A DNA stretch of 43,391 bases. It comes from Flavipsychrobacter stenotrophus. GTDB taxonomy: Bacteria; Bacteroidota; Bacteroidia; Chitinophagales; Chitinophagaceae. Under the pieces are notes generated by a model. That model saw only the letters and a list, made by a program, of their open reading frames with translations. It ran no database searches and was not told the DNA's origin. The DNA is taken from assembly GCA_945902755.1 (NCBI GenBank), contig CAMDNC010000008.1, positions 1-43,391 of the forward strand, written 5' to 3'. Below are positions 9,788-19,364 of this stretch, piece after piece. The stretch's first letter is position 1. Every line of letters starts with the position of its first letter. The translations under genes and the position numbers were made by a program.

Positions 9788-9857
9788 GTCATCATGTTCA
9801 AAACAGTCTTACAGAATTGTATCGAAATCTTTGTAAGCTGTTGCAGATCGAAATGAC
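9788..9857. repeat. Imperfect palindromic element (18 paired bases with bulges), REP-like
   Basis: GTCAT-catg-TTC-aaa-ACAG-t-CTTACA ... TGTAAG-CTGT-tgcagatc-GAA-ATGAC. Confidence 0.55.
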
Positions 9858-9910
9858 ACATCACAATTATCGAGGTAAATTTCTAAAAATACGCTTACCC
9901 GATTTTTAGT

Positions 9911-9938
9911 AGACGAAAAGTAATGCTACTTTTCGTCT
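9911..9938 (+). terminator. Terminator-like hairpin in a divergent intergenic region
   Basis: AGACGAAAAGTA-ATGC-TACTTTTCGTCT perfect 12-bp stem with 4-nt loop, followed by TGTTAAAAAAA (weak U-tract). Confidence 0.5.
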
Positions 9939-9990
9939 TGTTAAAAAAAGGAGGAACCAAATAAAAGTGTCTATTTTGCAGTTTTGCTTG

Positions 9991-9998
9991 TATCTTTG
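9991..9998 (+). promoter_or_regulatory. Putative Bacteroidota -7 box (TAnnTTTG) for tatA
   Basis: TATCTTTG 46 bp upstream of the ATG at 10045. Confidence 0.5.
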
Positions 9999-10044
9999 CA
10001 GTTAATTATAGTAGAATTCAGCATTAATTTTAAATATTTTTTCA

Positions 10045-10281
10045 ATGTCACTGTTAAGTATCAATTCGCAAATGCTCATGGGCATGCCAAATTCAGGAGA
10101 ACTGATGATTCTTTTAATCATCATAGTTGTGTTATTTGGTGGCAAAAAAATACCAGAACTTGCTAAAGGTCTTGGCAAAGGTATACGTGAGTTCAATGAT
10201 GCCAAAGATGGTATCAAAAACGAAATAGAAAGCGGATTGAAAGAAAAAGACAAATCAACGTCTACTAACAACAACGCTTAA
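10045..10281 (+). CDS. tatA: Sec-independent translocase TatA/E family protein
   Basis: One TM helix then [31 protein letters not shown]. Confidence 0.93.
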   Translation: MSLLSINSQMLMGMPNSGELMILLIIIVVLFGGKKIPELAKGLGKGIREFNDAKDGIKNEIESGLKEKDKSTSTNNNA

Positions 10282-10366
10282 TACAGGGCTACAGCCTTTC
10301 ATCTTATTTTTCATCAGCTTCCCTTTATAAAGGGTTGCATGCTTCACCGCCTTAAAACGATAAAAC

Positions 10367-11521
10367 ATGCAATACAGATCTTTTTTGTTATTCGTTACCT
10401 GTTTGCTGGCAATTGCTATCAACGCTTCGGCGCAGAAAGAGGTAATCATATCCAGAAAACCAGCTGCAACACAGTTGAAAGATACAGCCAAAACCCAGAC
10501 ACTAATAACCGAAAATCTCAACGCAAAAGAATTAGCCAAGTACAGCGAAGTACCATTAGCAGGCACCAAATCTTATTTTGGCGAAAAAAACGACTATGTT
10601 AACGATTATGTACGCAAATATTTAGAGGTACACAACAAAACTCTAAATAGCGTACAAAACTCTAGTTCTAAGCCATTTTCGGTAATAGATAATGTGCTGG
10701 AGAAAAAACAACTTCCCAAAGAGTTAAAATATCTAGCTGTAATAGAATCTGCTTTGAATCACAAAGCAGTATCGAGAGCTGGAGCGGTGGGTCCCTGGCA
10801 GCTAATGGAATCAACAGCTAAAATGATGGGACTTTCCGTTACCCGCAAACAAGACGACCGCACTGACTGGTATAAATCTACTACCGCTGCCACAAAATAC
10901 TTAGAACTTCTTTATGGTCAGTTAAATGATTGGCTATTGGTGATAGCTGCTTACAATAGCGGTCCTACTCCCGTGCAAAAAGCCATTGATAAAACGGGTA
11001 GTCGCAATTTTTGGGACATAAAAGAATACTTGCCGAGAGAAACTCAAGGTCACGTACTAGCATTCATAGCAACCGCCAGCATTTTCGAAAACTTGAGCAA
11101 ATTTATAAACTTGGGCAGTGTACCTGTAGACTTCAAATTCGGTAAGGAAGATGATTTATTAACTGCAAAAAGAGACCCTCTCACTGGCAAACCTCTTATT
11201 ACCCCACCTGCAGGTGAGCCTGTTACCACAGTTAATGCGATAGCGGAAAAGAAACCACAATTTACTGCTGAGGAATTACAAAATATGTCGATAGTACGTA
11301 TTAAAACACCTGTGCATTTCGACATTATGCAGCAAGAACTGGGGATTGACAAAAAGCTGTTGGCAAAGTGGAATACTGACTACGAATCGTTTATTTACAA
11401 TACTTATCCCACCCCATTTTACAATTTGCGAATTCCAAAGGACAAATTGGATGCATATATCGCAAAAAAAGATGCAATTGCTAGCAAATCTGCAGCTGCA
11501 TTCGCTCAGACAACCCATTAG
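10367..11521 (+). CDS. Lytic transglycosylase (SLT domain, MltD-like)
   Basis: Signal peptide; YLAVIESALNHKAVSRAGAVGPWQLMESTAKMMGL...AAYNSGPTPVQKAI. Confidence 0.92.
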   Translation: MQYRSFLLFVTCLLAIAINASAQKEVIISRKPAATQLKDTAKTQTLITENLNAKELAKYSEVPLAGTKSYFGEKNDYVNDYVRKYLEVHNKTLNSVQNSSSKPFSVIDNVLEKKQLPKELKYLAVIESALNHKAVSRAGAVGPWQLMESTAKMMGLSVTRKQDDRTDWYKSTTAATKYLELLYGQLNDWLLVIAAYNSGPTPVQKAIDKTGSRNFWDIKEYLPRETQGHVLAFIATASIFENLSKFINLGSVPVDFKFGKEDDLLTAKRDPLTGKPLITPPAGEPVTTVNAIAEKKPQFTAEELQNMSIVRIKTPVHFDIMQQELGIDKKLLAKWNTDYESFIYNTYPTPFYNLRIPKDKLDAYIAKKDAIASKSAAAFAQTTH

Positions 11522-11742
11522 TGTCGGTCTTGCATCCTATATCCCATTATTCATTTTTTGATTCATACCCCCCAATTCAGAATAGGTAATACATTCATCA
11601 CACATCAGTAATGAAATCACGTTTCCTGTAACTCAATAGACAGCCTCTATTAAGTTATTGTAACTCCTTCATGGTAGTTCTCGATAACGTATCTTTATGA
11701 AGCATTACTACCCGTACGCTATACCATAATTAAATCAGCACT

Positions 11743-14301
11743 ATGATTTGGCACACACTGGATATCAACACTGTTCTAAATGAGCTCAAATCATCTGAAC
11801 ATGGACTATCGGAAAGTGGTGTAATTGCAGCACAACAAACCTATGGTAAAAATGAACTTACCAATGTAAAAAAGGTAGGAGCACTAACTATATTGCTACA
11901 CCAGTTCACCGACTTTATGATTGTCATTTTAATGGTAGCTGCCATCATATCTGGTTTAGCAGGCGATATGGTAGATACTATTATAATATTAGTGATTGTG
12001 CTACTCAATGCCATTTTAGGATTCGTGCAAGAATACCGTGCAGAACAAACAATGGAGGCACTCCGTAGCCTTGCTACGCCAGTATCTAAAGTAATAAGAA
12101 ATGGTAAAACGTTTGAAATATCATCTATAGACGTTGTACCGGGAGATGTCGTACTACTCGAAGCCGGTCAGTTGGTACCTGCCGATGTACGTATACTGGA
12201 AGCGCACACATTGCAGATAGAAGAAGCTGCACTAACTGGCGAATCAGTACCAGTGACCAAAACAAATACCCAACACGAAACTACCGACCTGCCACTGGGC
12301 GACCGTACCAATATGGCATACAAAGCCACCAAAATAATAAACGGTAGAGGAGCAGGAGTAGTGGTGACAACTGGCATGAAAACCGAAATAGGCAAAATAG
12401 CAGGAATGCTACAAACCGACGAAATGAAAACGCCACTGCAAATGCGCATGGCCGACTTCAGCAAAAAACTATCTTGGATTATTCTTGGCATTTGTGTTTT
12501 GCTTTTCGCATCGGGCATTATGCGAGGCGAGGCTCCACTCCCTATGCTGCTGGTGGCTATCACATTGGCTGTAGCCGCTATACCTGAGGCTCTGCCAGCA
12601 CTAATAACCATTGCACTGGCAAGAGGTGCTAAAAGACTAGCTACAAAAAACGTAGTGGTGCGCAAGCTCCCAGCAGTAGAAACACTGGGGTCTGTGACTT
12701 ATATATGCTCTGATAAAACTGGCACACTGACCAGAAACGAGATGAAAGTTACAGAGATTGTATTGGCCGATTTAACAGACAACCAAATAGCCCCCTATAC
12801 AATGCTGGAATTAGGCATGGCTCTCAATCATGACCTTATACTCAATAAAGATAATAAATGGATAGGTGACCCTACAGAGATAGCACTAGCAGACTATGTA
12901 GCAACCAAATTTGACATAATTACAGTAAATGAATTACATAAAAAATACCCCCGCATAGCCGAACTTCCTTTTGATGCTGACAGGAAACGAATGACTACGA
13001 TTCATAGCTTTGGCAATAAGTTCCTTGTCATAACAAAAGGGGCTAGTGAATCAGTGCTTTCAGTGGTTGATACCGACCGTACTGCTCCAGAGACAAAGGC
13101 TGCTAATATGGCACAAAACGGACTGAGGGTATTATGCTTTGGGTTCAAAATCATAGATACACTACCTACCACTCCCACCATAGACAATATAGAAACTAAC
13201 TTATACTTTGCGGGCTTGGCAGGGATGATAGACCCACCCAGAGAAGAAGTAAAGCAGGCTATAGAAGAAGCAAAATCTGCAGGCATAACCCCTGTAATGA
13301 TAACGGGTGACCATTTGGCAACCGCATCTAGTATAGCCAAACAAATAGGCATATTAACCTCTGGAAAAATTGCAGTATCAGGTACCGAATTGGCAGCTCT
13401 TTCTGAACAAGAACTAGAAGATAAAATAGAACATATAAGCGTATATGCGCGAGTGACCCCACAGCAAAAACTGGATATTGTAAAAGCACTTCAAAATCGC
13501 AAACACTTTGTAGCCATGACAGGTGATGGTGCTAATGATGCACCATCGCTCAAGACTGCTAATATAGGCATAGCCATGGGTATCACAGGAACCGATGTGA
13601 GCAAAGAAGCCGCACACCTAATACTTTTAGATGACAATTTTGCTACTATAATAAAAGCAGTAAAAGAAGGTCGAAGAATATTTGACAACATTCGCCGTTT
13701 CGTAAAATATATAATGGCATGTAATAGTGCCGAGATATTACTTATTGTTGTTGCCCCATTTATGGGTATGCCAATACCACTTTTACCAATACACATTTTA
13801 TGGATAAATCTGGTTACAGATGGCCTACCCGGATTAGCTCTGGCAAACGAAAAAGCTGAAGCTGACATTATGAAACGACCTCCACGACCGCCCAGCGAAA
13901 GTATGTTTGCTGACGGCGTTGGACTTCATATATTATGGGTTGGCGTACTTATGGCAGGAATTACATTGGCTGTGCAAAAATATGCAATATCAGAAAACAG
14001 CACACATTGGCAAACGATGGTTTTTACTGTATTGCTAGTGTCGCAGCTAGGGCATGTCCTAGCAATCAGGAGCGATAAACAGTATATCTTCAAGAAAGGA
14101 TTATTTTCAAACCCACCTCTTCTACTTGCGGTAACAGCTACGTTTTTACTGCAATTAGTAATAGTTTACCTACCCTCCGCAAACAATATATTTAAAACAC
14201 AACCACTTACAATTAATGAATTATTACTTTGTATTTTCCTTTCGGCTATTGTATTTCATGCGGTAGAATTAGAAAAATTCATAAGAAGAAAAATATTGTA
14301 G
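11743..14301 (+). CDS. Cation-transporting (probably calcium) P-type ATPase
   Basis: TGES motif, IPEALPALITIALARGAKRLA, SDKTGTLTRNEM phosphorylation motif, MTGDGANDAPSLKTANIGIAMG. Confidence 0.95.
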   Translation: MIWHTLDINTVLNELKSSEHGLSESGVIAAQQTYGKNELTNVKKVGALTILLHQFTDFMIVILMVAAIISGLAGDMVDTIIILVIVLLNAILGFVQEYRAEQTMEALRSLATPVSKVIRNGKTFEISSIDVVPGDVVLLEAGQLVPADVRILEAHTLQIEEAALTGESVPVTKTNTQHETTDLPLGDRTNMAYKATKIINGRGAGVVVTTGMKTEIGKIAGMLQTDEMKTPLQMRMADFSKKLSWIILGICVLLFASGIMRGEAPLPMLLVAITLAVAAIPEALPALITIALARGAKRLATKNVVVRKLPAVETLGSVTYICSDKTGTLTRNEMKVTEIVLADLTDNQIAPYTMLELGMALNHDLILNKDNKWIGDPTEIALADYVATKFDIITVNELHKKYPRIAELPFDADRKRMTTIHSFGNKFLVITKGASESVLSVVDTDRTAPETKAANMAQNGLRVLCFGFKIIDTLPTTPTIDNIETNLYFAGLAGMIDPPREEVKQAIEEAKSAGITPVMITGDHLATASSIAKQIGILTSGKIAVSGTELAALSEQELEDKIEHISVYARVTPQQKLDIVKALQNRKHFVAMTGDGANDAPSLKTANIGIAMGITGTDVSKEAAHLILLDDNFATIIKAVKEGRRIFDNIRRFVKYIMACNSAEILLIVVAPFMGMPIPLLPIHILWINLVTDGLPGLALANEKAEADIMKRPPRPPSESMFADGVGLHILWVGVLMAGITLAVQKYAISENSTHWQTMVFTVLLVSQLGHVLAIRSDKQYIFKKGLFSNPPLLLAVTATFLLQLVIVYLPSANNIFKTQPLTINELLLCIFLSAIVFHAVELEKFIRRKIL

Positions 14302-14375
14302 CTCATGGCTTTTAGAAAAGAAACTTGATTACATTTGACGTAAATACCACTTAAAGTAATAGGACGCTCAAGCCT

Positions 14376-14927
14376 TTGAATGCAGCAGTAACATATACCG
14401 AAGAAGAACTAATTCAGTTGCTTAAAGGGCAAAGCAGACAGGCATTCAACTATCTGTATACCAACTATGCGCCAGCATTGTATGGGGTCATTTACAAAAT
14501 ACTAGAAGACGAACAAACCAGCCAAGACGTATTGCAAGATGTATTTGTGAAAATATGGAACAATATAGCACAATACAATTCAGATAAGGGCCGACTGTAT
14601 ACTTGGTTACTTAATATTGCCCGCAACTCTGCTATCGACAAAACGAGGTCGAAAGGAGAAATTATGAAAAGTAAAATCCAAACAGGTGAAAACGTCGTAC
14701 ATAATTTGGAACAGACCAGTAAGACCGAGGTATCAACCGATACAATAGGTCTTAGGAAAATGGTGAACCAACTAAAACCAGAATATGCCAGCATAATAGA
14801 CTTAGCATACTTCAACGGATACACAATAGAGGAAATATCAAAAGCACTCAATATACCATCTGGCACAGTTAAAACTCGCATGCGAAGTGCGATGGGGCAG
14901 TTGCGTGAAATTTATGCTGTAAAATAA
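14376..14927 (+). CDS. RNA polymerase sigma factor, sigma-70 ECF family
   Basis: LYGVIYKILEDEQTSQDVLQDVFVKIWNNI (region 2) and YTIEEISKALNIPSGTVKTRMRSAMGQLR (region 4). TTG start. Confidence 0.93.
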   Translation: MNAAVTYTEEELIQLLKGQSRQAFNYLYTNYAPALYGVIYKILEDEQTSQDVLQDVFVKIWNNIAQYNSDKGRLYTWLLNIARNSAIDKTRSKGEIMKSKIQTGENVVHNLEQTSKTEVSTDTIGLRKMVNQLKPEYASIIDLAYFNGYTIEEISKALNIPSGTVKTRMRSAMGQLREIYAVK

Positions 14928-14945
14928 TTTTTTGAAGATAAAAAA

Positions 14946-15776
14946 GTGAACACTAAAGAATACATAGAATCAGGCAACTTAGAGGCTTATGCTCTCGGTT
15001 CTCTACCTCCCAACGAAGCTAGGGAGGTAGCAGAAATGCTGAGTGCTAGTGCCGAACTAAGGGATGAATTAGCCCTGATTGAAAAAACTATGTTGATGTT
15101 TGCTTTGTCGTCGGCACCAGAGTTACCTTCTGATTTTGCAGAAAAAATATGGCAAGAAACGGGTGGCATAACAAACCAAAAGGGTTCTACTAATGGTGGC
15201 AATATTAATAAAACTATTCCTATTCAGCCTGACCATTACAAACAACCTTCTGCATGGAAGTATGCTGCTTCTTGGGTAGCACTAGCAGGCAGTATAGCAA
15301 TAAATGTGATGCTATGGAATAGTAAAAACAAAACTGAAAGTCAAAACATAACCATGTTGGAGAAGCTAGATACATTGCAGGAAAAACAACAGCAATTAAC
15401 TAGCTTAATAGACGGATACCAAAAAGCAAAAAACATGATGGCTGATACTGCCATGAAAACAATAGTGATGCACACTATGCAAAAAGGGCATCCGATGGCA
15501 GCAACACTATATTGGAGCCAAGAAAAAGCTGAAGCCTATGTATCTGTAGATGGCTTACCAACACCACCACCAGGTATGCAATACCAACTTTGGGCTATTC
15601 AAGATGGTAAACCCGTAGACATGGGTGTACTTCCGAACAGTATGGCTAACACCCCTAACATAAAAAAAGTGGACATGAGGGTGATAAGTGGCGAAGCTTT
15701 TGCTATATCACTCGAAAAAGAAGGAGGCAGCCCAGTGCCCACTATGCAAAATATATATGTCATGGGTAAGGCATAA
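14946..15776 (+). CDS. Anti-sigma factor, RskA-like
   Basis: Next to the ECF sigma gene; ESGNLEAYALGSLPPNEAREVAEML zinc-finger-like N-term, one TM, C-term VSVDGLPTPPPGMQYQLWAIQDGKPVDMGVL. GTG start. Confidence 0.9.
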   Translation: MNTKEYIESGNLEAYALGSLPPNEAREVAEMLSASAELRDELALIEKTMLMFALSSAPELPSDFAEKIWQETGGITNQKGSTNGGNINKTIPIQPDHYKQPSAWKYAASWVALAGSIAINVMLWNSKNKTESQNITMLEKLDTLQEKQQQLTSLIDGYQKAKNMMADTAMKTIVMHTMQKGHPMAATLYWSQEKAEAYVSVDGLPTPPPGMQYQLWAIQDGKPVDMGVLPNSMANTPNIKKVDMRVISGEAFAISLEKEGGSPVPTMQNIYVMGKA

Positions 15777-15809
15777 ACAGATATACCTCTATAGAAAAAC
15801 ATCACATTA

Positions 15810-16598
15810 TCAATTCACTTGAATTTCGCCCTCCAAGTATGTGACGGCGTGACCGCTGATGGCCACCCTATTACCGTTTTGTTTGCACCAAAGTTTGCCT
15901 TTTCGTTCAGAGAGTTGTGTGGCTACTAATTCTGTTTTGCCAAGTTCTTTACTCCAATACGGAGTGAGTGTAGTGTGAGCAGAACCGGTAACAGGATCTT
16001 CATTGATACCAGATACAGGAGAGAAAAACCGAGATACGAAATCTGTAGCAGTACCCGCCGCAGTGGCAATAACCCCTCTAACATCCAGAGTAGAAAGCGT
16101 TTCGAAATCAGGACGAAGGTCAAGGACGTGTTGCTCAGATGGCAAAACTGCCATAAAATCGGTTTTACCCTTGTAAGTTTCCATAGGTTCTATACCCAAT
16201 GCCTTCGAAAGTTTGGCAGGAGTAGGAACCTTTACGAAAGTATCTGCTGGAAAATCTAATGTTAGCAGTTTACCATTACGTATTACTTTAAGCACACCAC
16301 TGTGCATTGAGCGAAACTCTATCTCATTATCGGTGCGATTCAGATGATTGAAGATAACATGAGCTGCAGCCAGAGTAGCATGACCACATAAATCTACTTC
16401 TATGACTGGTGTAAACCATCTAATATCAAAAACATCTTCTACCGCCACTATAAAAGCTGTTTCTGCTTGATTGTTCTCGGCGGCTATCGCTTGCATTTTG
16501 CGCTCTGGAAGCCATTTATCTAACAGGCATATTGCAGCAGGATTGCCACCAAAAAGCTCTTGAGTAAAGGCATCTACCTGATACATTTTAATCTTCAT
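15810..16598 (-). CDS. PhzF family isomerase-like protein
   Basis: YQVDAFTQELFGGNPAAICLLDKWLPERKMQAIAAENNQAETAFI, RWFTPVIEVDLCGHATLAAAHV, EDPVTGSAHTTL. Confidence 0.94.
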   Translation of the reverse strand: MKIKMYQVDAFTQELFGGNPAAICLLDKWLPERKMQAIAAENNQAETAFIVAVEDVFDIRWFTPVIEVDLCGHATLAAAHVIFNHLNRTDNEIEFRSMHSGVLKVIRNGKLLTLDFPADTFVKVPTPAKLSKALGIEPMETYKGKTDFMAVLPSEQHVLDLRPDFETLSTLDVRGVIATAAGTATDFVSRFFSPVSGINEDPVTGSAHTTLTPYWSKELGKTELVATQLSERKGKLWCKQNGNRVAISGHAVTYLEGEIQVN

Positions 16599-16627
16599 TC
16601 CAAATCTAATTTTCCGAGGTTGTGCAA

Positions 16628-16656
16628 CAAATATAAAGGAGAAAAAGCAAACAAAA
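16628..16656 (-). promoter_or_regulatory. Putative Bacteroidota promoter for the PhzF-family gene
   Basis: Minus strand TTTTG-16 bp-TATATTTG, 29 bp upstream of the start at 16598. Confidence 0.5.
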
Positions 16657-16767
16657 TGACAGAATAATGTCTAACTGTGCATAGTCTTAATTTTAGTGAG
16701 TGGTGACCTACTAATTGCTTATTTTTGGTTGCTATAATCCAACTAAAAACACCAGCATCATCATAAA

Positions 16768-17268
16768 TTGACTGATCTAAGCACTACTAGAACATACACG
16801 GAGCCTCTTACGGAGGAAGACTTGTTATTGCTGGTGAACAAAGAAAATAAGGATCGCAAACAATACTTAGCGGTATACAGAATACTGATGATAATCAGTT
16901 TTGTGTTGCCCTACATCACATCATGGTATAGAGCATACGAAGGTGCGCCTAACGCTTTTTCTTACATCAAGTATTTCTTCACCACAGGTGTGCTATTGGG
17001 CATTTTCACTTTTGCCACGTATAGTAGTTACAAAATGTATCATCGAAAAATACAACAAGACATAACCGAAAAAAGTAAAACTATAGAAACGAGCTGCATC
17101 ACCAAAAAAGTAATCAATGCATCCAATAATGCTTATTACTTTTACACCACCTCCAGAGTGAAGATGAGCATGGAAGTAACAAAAGAATACTACTACAGCC
17201 TGAATGAAGGTGACGAGGTAAGTATCGAGTACACCACACATGCACAGCACTATCTTGGTTACTTTTAA
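16768..17268 (+). CDS. Hypothetical membrane protein with two predicted TM segments
   Basis: Intact 166-aa ORF (TTG start) directly upstream of and collinear with the HAD gene; hydrophobic segments ILMIISFVLPYITSWY and YFFTTGVLLGIFTFATY. Confidence 0.7.
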   Translation: MTDLSTTRTYTEPLTEEDLLLLVNKENKDRKQYLAVYRILMIISFVLPYITSWYRAYEGAPNAFSYIKYFFTTGVLLGIFTFATYSSYKMYHRKIQQDITEKSKTIETSCITKKVINASNNAYYFYTTSRVKMSMEVTKEYYYSLNEGDEVSIEYTTHAQHYLGYF

Positions 17269-17288
17269 CGACAACACGACTACAAAGC

Positions 17289-17939
17289 ATGAGAATAGAT
17301 ACGGTAATTTTTGACATGGATGGATTACTGCTAGATACAGAACCACTATGGAGCGAATGTATGCTGAGGGTGGCCAATAGAAATAACATCATTATTACAC
17401 CAGCGCAATTCAAAGAAACCACAGGATTGCGCATCTATGAGGTAACAGACCACTGGGCTATTCATTACCCTTGGAATGGTAAGTCTGCAAAACTTGTGGC
17501 CGATGAAATACTAGACGAGATAATAGCTGCATCTAAACAACATGCTACTGTGCTGCCAGGGGTAGAAAGTACCTTGCAACTGCTGAGAGCCAACAATTAT
17601 AAAATAGGTTTGGCATCTTCTTCACCTAAAAGAATGATCGACGAACTTATTGAGCATTTTGACCTCCTTCACTACTTCGATGTAGTAACATCAGCAGATG
17701 TTGTGGAACTCGGCAAGCCACATCCAGCAGTGTTTTTGCATTGTGCTAATACGCTAGGTTCGCACCCAGGAAAATGCCTCGTTTTGGAAGATTCAGTTAA
17801 TGGAATGATAGCAGGCAAAGCAGCCCGCATGAAAGTGATAGTGGTGCCGGACGATCACCACTTTGATGACACGCGATTTTCGCTCGCAGATGGCAAACTA
17901 ACTAGTTTGAAAGATTTTGAAATAGATCTTTTATTCTAG
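17289..17939 (+). CDS. HAD superfamily hydrolase, beta-phosphoglucomutase/hexitol phosphatase-like
   Basis: VIFDMDGLLLDTEPLW, IGLASSSPKRMID, GKPHPAVFL, CLVLEDSVNGMIAGKAARMKVIVVPD. Confidence 0.94.
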   Translation: MRIDTVIFDMDGLLLDTEPLWSECMLRVANRNNIIITPAQFKETTGLRIYEVTDHWAIHYPWNGKSAKLVADEILDEIIAASKQHATVLPGVESTLQLLRANNYKIGLASSSPKRMIDELIEHFDLLHYFDVVTSADVVELGKPHPAVFLHCANTLGSHPGKCLVLEDSVNGMIAGKAARMKVIVVPDDHHFDDTRFSLADGKLTSLKDFEIDLLF

Positions 17940-17970
17940 ACCTCTGATCACAATTTTCGATATATTTTTG

Positions 17971-19146
17971 TCATTTTGAGCCTTTAATCTTTTCTAGTAA
18001 TAGTTCTGTTTCTTTAACTTCCGTTTTGTTTTCTTTACCCACAGCTATTGCCCTTTGGGCAGCTGCTATTGCTTTCTTCCTGTTACCTGTTTTATATAAA
18101 AGTGACGCATAAGTATCCAAATATGGATAAGTAGGTTCTCTGTCAATAACCTGTTTCATCCAATCGGCGCTCGTTTTCAGTATCGACTGGTTTTCGCAAT
18201 GCTCATATAAATCCCAGCTCAGCGTGTTAATGTAGTCAGTGTTAGAAAAACCTTGTTTTGTTATATAATCAGATGCAGCTGCACCATATTGCTCCCATTT
18301 ACCTAACTCTTTGTAGTAAGACAACCTACAGTAAATCTTTGACATGGCAGCATCTTCGCCCATATATGCCCCTACCATTTGCAACACAACCTCGAATGCA
18401 CTGTCGCTTTTTGCCTTGGTAGCTTCAGATAACTGTGCACCAAACATGCTATTGAGCTTGTCATTGACGCTTATTTTACCAAATATTTTACGATACCTTT
18501 CTACGTTTGCCAAAAAATAATGCGTGTATTTGTCCCCTACATCAAACCTAGAGATTACCGCCCAACTCACTTCAGAATGTAAATCGCGTTGCATGCGCAT
18601 AAAAGATTGTACCTCATCTGAAGTGGGAAATGATCGTTTGCCATTTTCTGCAAATGCATTTTTGTAAAAATCAGGAAAATCAATATCAAGCGTTTCCGTA
18701 AAACCAGGAGCATATATCTGCTCTGACGGCTGTAGTACCTTTTTTAGTTCTGTCAAAAAAGCATCCTTCTTCTGGTATCCCGCAGACTGATACACATAAC
18801 GCCCTTCAGGGTTGAAATACAAAAAAGAAGGAAAAGCAGAAATGTGGTATTTCATAGCCATTTTCATACCTTCACCGTGCTCCATATCCATTTTTACAGC
18901 TATGTAATTTTGGTGCACCATCGCTATTACTTCGCCATTAGTCATGGTTTCTTTATCCATCACCTTGCACCACCCACACCAATCGGTGTAGCAGTCTACA
19001 ACTATATACTTGTTTTCGGCTTTGGCTTTTGCCAATACTTCTTTCCAAGGTTTGTTATAGTAGGGTACTTCGCCTGCAATGGTGTTTGAAGTAAAAATAA
19101 AGGATAGCATTATCCAAAATAATCTTTTTACTGTCATATTTGACAC
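17971..19146 (-). CDS. Secreted thioredoxin-fold protein with C-terminal helical/TPR-like region
   Basis: Signal peptide; YIVVDCYTDWCGWCKVMDKETM CxxC motif; C-term YPYLDTYASLLYKTGNRKKAIAAAQRAI. Confidence 0.88.
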   Translation of the reverse strand: MSNMTVKRLFWIMLSFIFTSNTIAGEVPYYNKPWKEVLAKAKAENKYIVVDCYTDWCGWCKVMDKETMTNGEVIAMVHQNYIAVKMDMEHGEGMKMAMKYHISAFPSFLYFNPEGRYVYQSAGYQKKDAFLTELKKVLQPSEQIYAPGFTETLDIDFPDFYKNAFAENGKRSFPTSDEVQSFMRMQRDLHSEVSWAVISRFDVGDKYTHYFLANVERYRKIFGKISVNDKLNSMFGAQLSEATKAKSDSAFEVVLQMVGAYMGEDAAMSKIYCRLSYYKELGKWEQYGAAASDYITKQGFSNTDYINTLSWDLYEHCENQSILKTSADWMKQVIDREPTYPYLDTYASLLYKTGNRKKAIAAAQRAIAVGKENKTEVKETELLLEKIKGSK

Positions 19147-19364
19147 TGATTAGATGATTTAAAACAAATTCCAGTGTAAAGATAAACACCTACTTTTTTT
19201 TGCAAGCAGCCCGGAGTAATATTAACAAAAATCTATAGAAGGGAGGAACTTCAATTTGGCGATAATCGATCGCAAAATATTAACCCTTAGCAATAAGTCG
19301 CTCGCAATTCAATTTGTTCGTTGAAATTGTGTAAAAGAGTTTATTTTTCAGCAAAATATCGTCT

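Noticed and set aside
9984-10602. ORFs 9984..10166, 10002..10274, 10255..10569 and 10339..10602
   Set aside because: Overlap tatA and the lytic transglycosylase in other frames or strands; no family resemblance.
12168-13868. Antisense ORFs of 165, 116, 67 and 125 aa inside the P-type ATPase gene
   Set aside because: Opposite-strand shadows of a well-supported conserved gene; no recognisable domains.
14376-15776. ECF sigma/anti-sigma pair as a TonB-dependent (FecI/FecR) signalling system
   Set aside because: The anti-sigma factor looks RskA-like rather than FecR-like and there is no SusC/TonB receptor next to it.
17960-17980. GTCATTTTGAG near 17970 as another copy of the 9788-9857 palindromic element
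   Set aside because: Only ~11 bp of similarity with no matching inverted arm; likely chance.
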